The position numbers and the translations under genes are program-made. The notes beneath the pieces were generated by a model, which made no database searches, was not told where the DNA came from, and was given only the letters and a program-made list of their open reading frames with translations. Positions 5,968 to 6,749 of a stretch of DNA of 6,749 bases are shown here, in pieces (the stretch's first letter is position 1; each line of letters begins with the position of its first letter). Source of the stretch: DASQWC01 sp035640475 (GTDB lineage Bacteria > Actinomycetota > JAICYB01); NCBI GenBank assembly GCA_035640475.1, contig DASQWC010000090.1:1-6749 (forward strand). Direction: 5' to 3'.

Positions 5968-6012
5968 AATTGCTTTGCAAACCCCCGCATCCCTGGCCGC
6001 GTCCGAAGCGAC

Positions 6013-6510
6013 ATTGGACCGAAGACGAAGGCCACTGCGGTCGCGGCGCTCGCGCTCGTTTGCGGAACAGCGAGCGGGAGTGACCTTGCCGGCGTCACCG
6101 CCCTCAAGATGTGCGCGGCCGCCGGTCCACACTGGCCGACGATGACTCTCGCCGTCGGCAGCTCTGGCTGGGTCGCCTGCAAAGAGCAGTCCCGCGTCAG
6201 GGCGAAGGTCGTCCGCGTCTCGCCGCAAACGAACCATGTCGTCGCGCCGATCGCCGTCAGCGACGGGCCGGCCAGCATGGCGTTCGACGGTGGGACCGCC
6301 TGGGTCGTCAACCACCGGGACACGACGCTCTACCCCGGCATGGTCTGGCTCCACGACAGGCTATGGATCATTGGACGGGGCACCGACCTGCTGCAGGTGA
6401 GCGCGGCCGACGGATCGATGCAGAGAACGATCGAGATCGGCGGCAGCGGCATCGACCTCGTCGCCGGCGGGGACGACCTGTGGGTTCCGACGCGAAGCGT
6501 GGCCGTCTGA
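6013..6510 (+). pseudogene. Secreted beta-propeller-like protein, probable gene remnant
   Basis: The plus-strand frame is open from 5968 to the TGA at 6508-6510. From about 6022 it reads KTKATAVAALALVCGTASG, a good Sec signal peptide. After it come blades of the kind found in YncE/virginiamycin-lyase-like propellers: TLAVGSSGWVACKEQSRV, VRVSPQTNHVVAPIAV, ASMAFDGGTAWVVNHRDT, MVWLHDRLWIIGRGTDLLQV and GIDLVAGGDDLWVPTRS. No ATG, GTG or TTG precedes the signal peptide in frame. The first ATG (6109) falls after it and has no ribosome binding site. Only three or four blades remain where such proteins usually exceed 300 residues. The join HRDTTLY-PGMVWL looks shortened. After the stop the frame continues 15 codons (IADNRRGFLYRIPTR) to another TGA. 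Decay is the best reading; a short protein from 6109 is the alternative. Confidence 0.45.
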
Positions 6511-6680
6511 ATCGCAGACAACCGGCGCGGCTTTCTGTATCGGATTCCGACCCGATGAACCGGCAGCGCTTTCTCGCCGGGGCGCGGGTCACTCAACGTC
6601 GCTCTCCTCCGATGACCCAACGACTGAGGGCGACCCGAAGATCGCCCTCAACTCCGACCGACCCCTTGTGTCGCTTTTTC
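6511..6680. other. Gene-poor spacer between the propeller remnant and the right-edge gene
   Basis: I see no supported coding frame here. The plus strand has TGA stops at 6508 and 6556 in the remnant's frame. The only clear structure is the hairpin at 6625-6650. A TTTTTCTT run sits at 6674-6681, 23 bases beyond the hairpin on the plus strand, too far to act as its U-tract. Confidence 0.5.
6625..6650 (-). terminator. cUUCGg-capped hairpin, likely terminator of the right-edge gene
   Basis: TGAGGGCGA (6625-6633) is perfectly complementary to TCGCCCTCA (6642-6650). In the minus-strand RNA the loop adds a U-G and a C-G pair closing a UUCG tetraloop, giving an 11-bp stem with an especially stable cap. 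It lies 30 bases after the stop codon of the sigma-like gene. No U-tract follows on the minus strand, as is common for hairpin terminators in high-GC actinobacteria. Confidence 0.55.
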
Positions 6681-6749
6681 TTATGCGGCGAGCGAGATCA
6701 GATCTCGTAGCGCCGAGAGACGCGCTAGTGCCTGGCCCTCGAGCTGGCG
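6681..6749 (-). CDS. C-terminal end of a sigma-70 family RNA polymerase sigma factor (partial)
   Basis: The last 22 codons and the TAA stop (6683-6681) of a minus-strand gene entering from the right edge. The peptide reads RQLEGQALARL and then SALRDLISLAA. The first part matches the end of sigma region 4.2, where the helix-turn-helix that reads the -35 box is followed by a basic helix (family form RVRQIE-x-x-ALxxL). Family assignment rests on this short motif alone. If correct, the gene is upstream of and co-directional with the dpp operon, but it is separated from it by a hairpin and an 800-base region, so it is not in the same transcription unit. Confidence 0.6.
   Translation of the reverse strand, partial: RQLEGQALARLSALRDLISLAA

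Noticed and set aside
5871..6354. Two minus-strand ORFs of about 150 codons opposite the propeller remnant
   Set aside because: No recognisable motifs, and the plus strand in this stretch has a signal peptide and blade-like repeats.
6625..6681. Plus-strand intrinsic terminator made of the hairpin and TTTTTCTT
   Set aside because: The T-run begins 23 bases after the stem, too far for intrinsic termination; the hairpin fits better as the end of the minus-strand gene.
6693..6707. Palindrome CGAGATCAGATCTCG
   Set aside because: It lies inside the coding end of the sigma-like gene (RDLI codons) and has a one-base centre; probably coincidental.
1..6749. tRNA, rRNA, CRISPR array, insertion sequence or riboswitch
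   Set aside because: I looked for cloverleaf arms, regularly spaced direct repeats, transposase motifs and known riboswitch cores and saw none.

Overview
This GC-rich window carries one almost complete ABC transporter operon on the minus strand. The order dppA-dppB-dppC-dppD-dppF matches the classic dipeptide permease operon, and its products are a secreted substrate-binding protein, two permeases and two ATPases. GC-biased third codon positions, GTG starts, actinobacterial-looking protein motifs (for example the RCPYVQPT tail of DppF) and GC hairpins without U-tracts suggest a high-GC actinobacterium, perhaps of the Thermoleophilia type. That placement is inference only.

Layout from right to left, which is the direction of transcription. 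At 6681-6749 lies the last 22 codons of a minus-strand gene that reads like the end of a sigma-70 family factor. It is followed by a cUUCGg-capped hairpin (6625-6650), a likely terminator. At about 6013-6510 on the plus strand is a secreted, beta-propeller-like reading frame with no recognisable start and an early stop, probably a decayed gene. The operon then runs dppA 5808-4156, dppB 4124-3120, dppC 2931-2023, dppD 2030-1005 and dppF 925 to beyond base 1. The dppF frame is open to the left edge and lacks only its last few dozen residues.

How the genes work together: DppA captures peptide outside the membrane and carries the peptide-binding signature GWTGDYGDPDNF. DppB and DppC form the channel. 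DppD and DppF are the paired ATPases that power import.

The unusual part is between the genes. The dppB-dppC gap (197 nt from stop to start codon) and the dppD-dppF gap (79 nt) begin with related copies of a short repeat (33 of 42 bases identical). Each gap is read through, in the same frame of the repeat, by a small ORF. Each small ORF starts on or right beside the upstream stop codon and ends in a TGA that overlaps the next gene's ATG. In addition the start codons of dppB, dppC and dppF each sit inside a perfect or near-perfect inverted repeat, and a hairpin lies just ahead of the dppA ribosome binding site. Together these suggest a structured, translationally coupled control layer along the transcript. 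That is a hypothesis from sequence alone.
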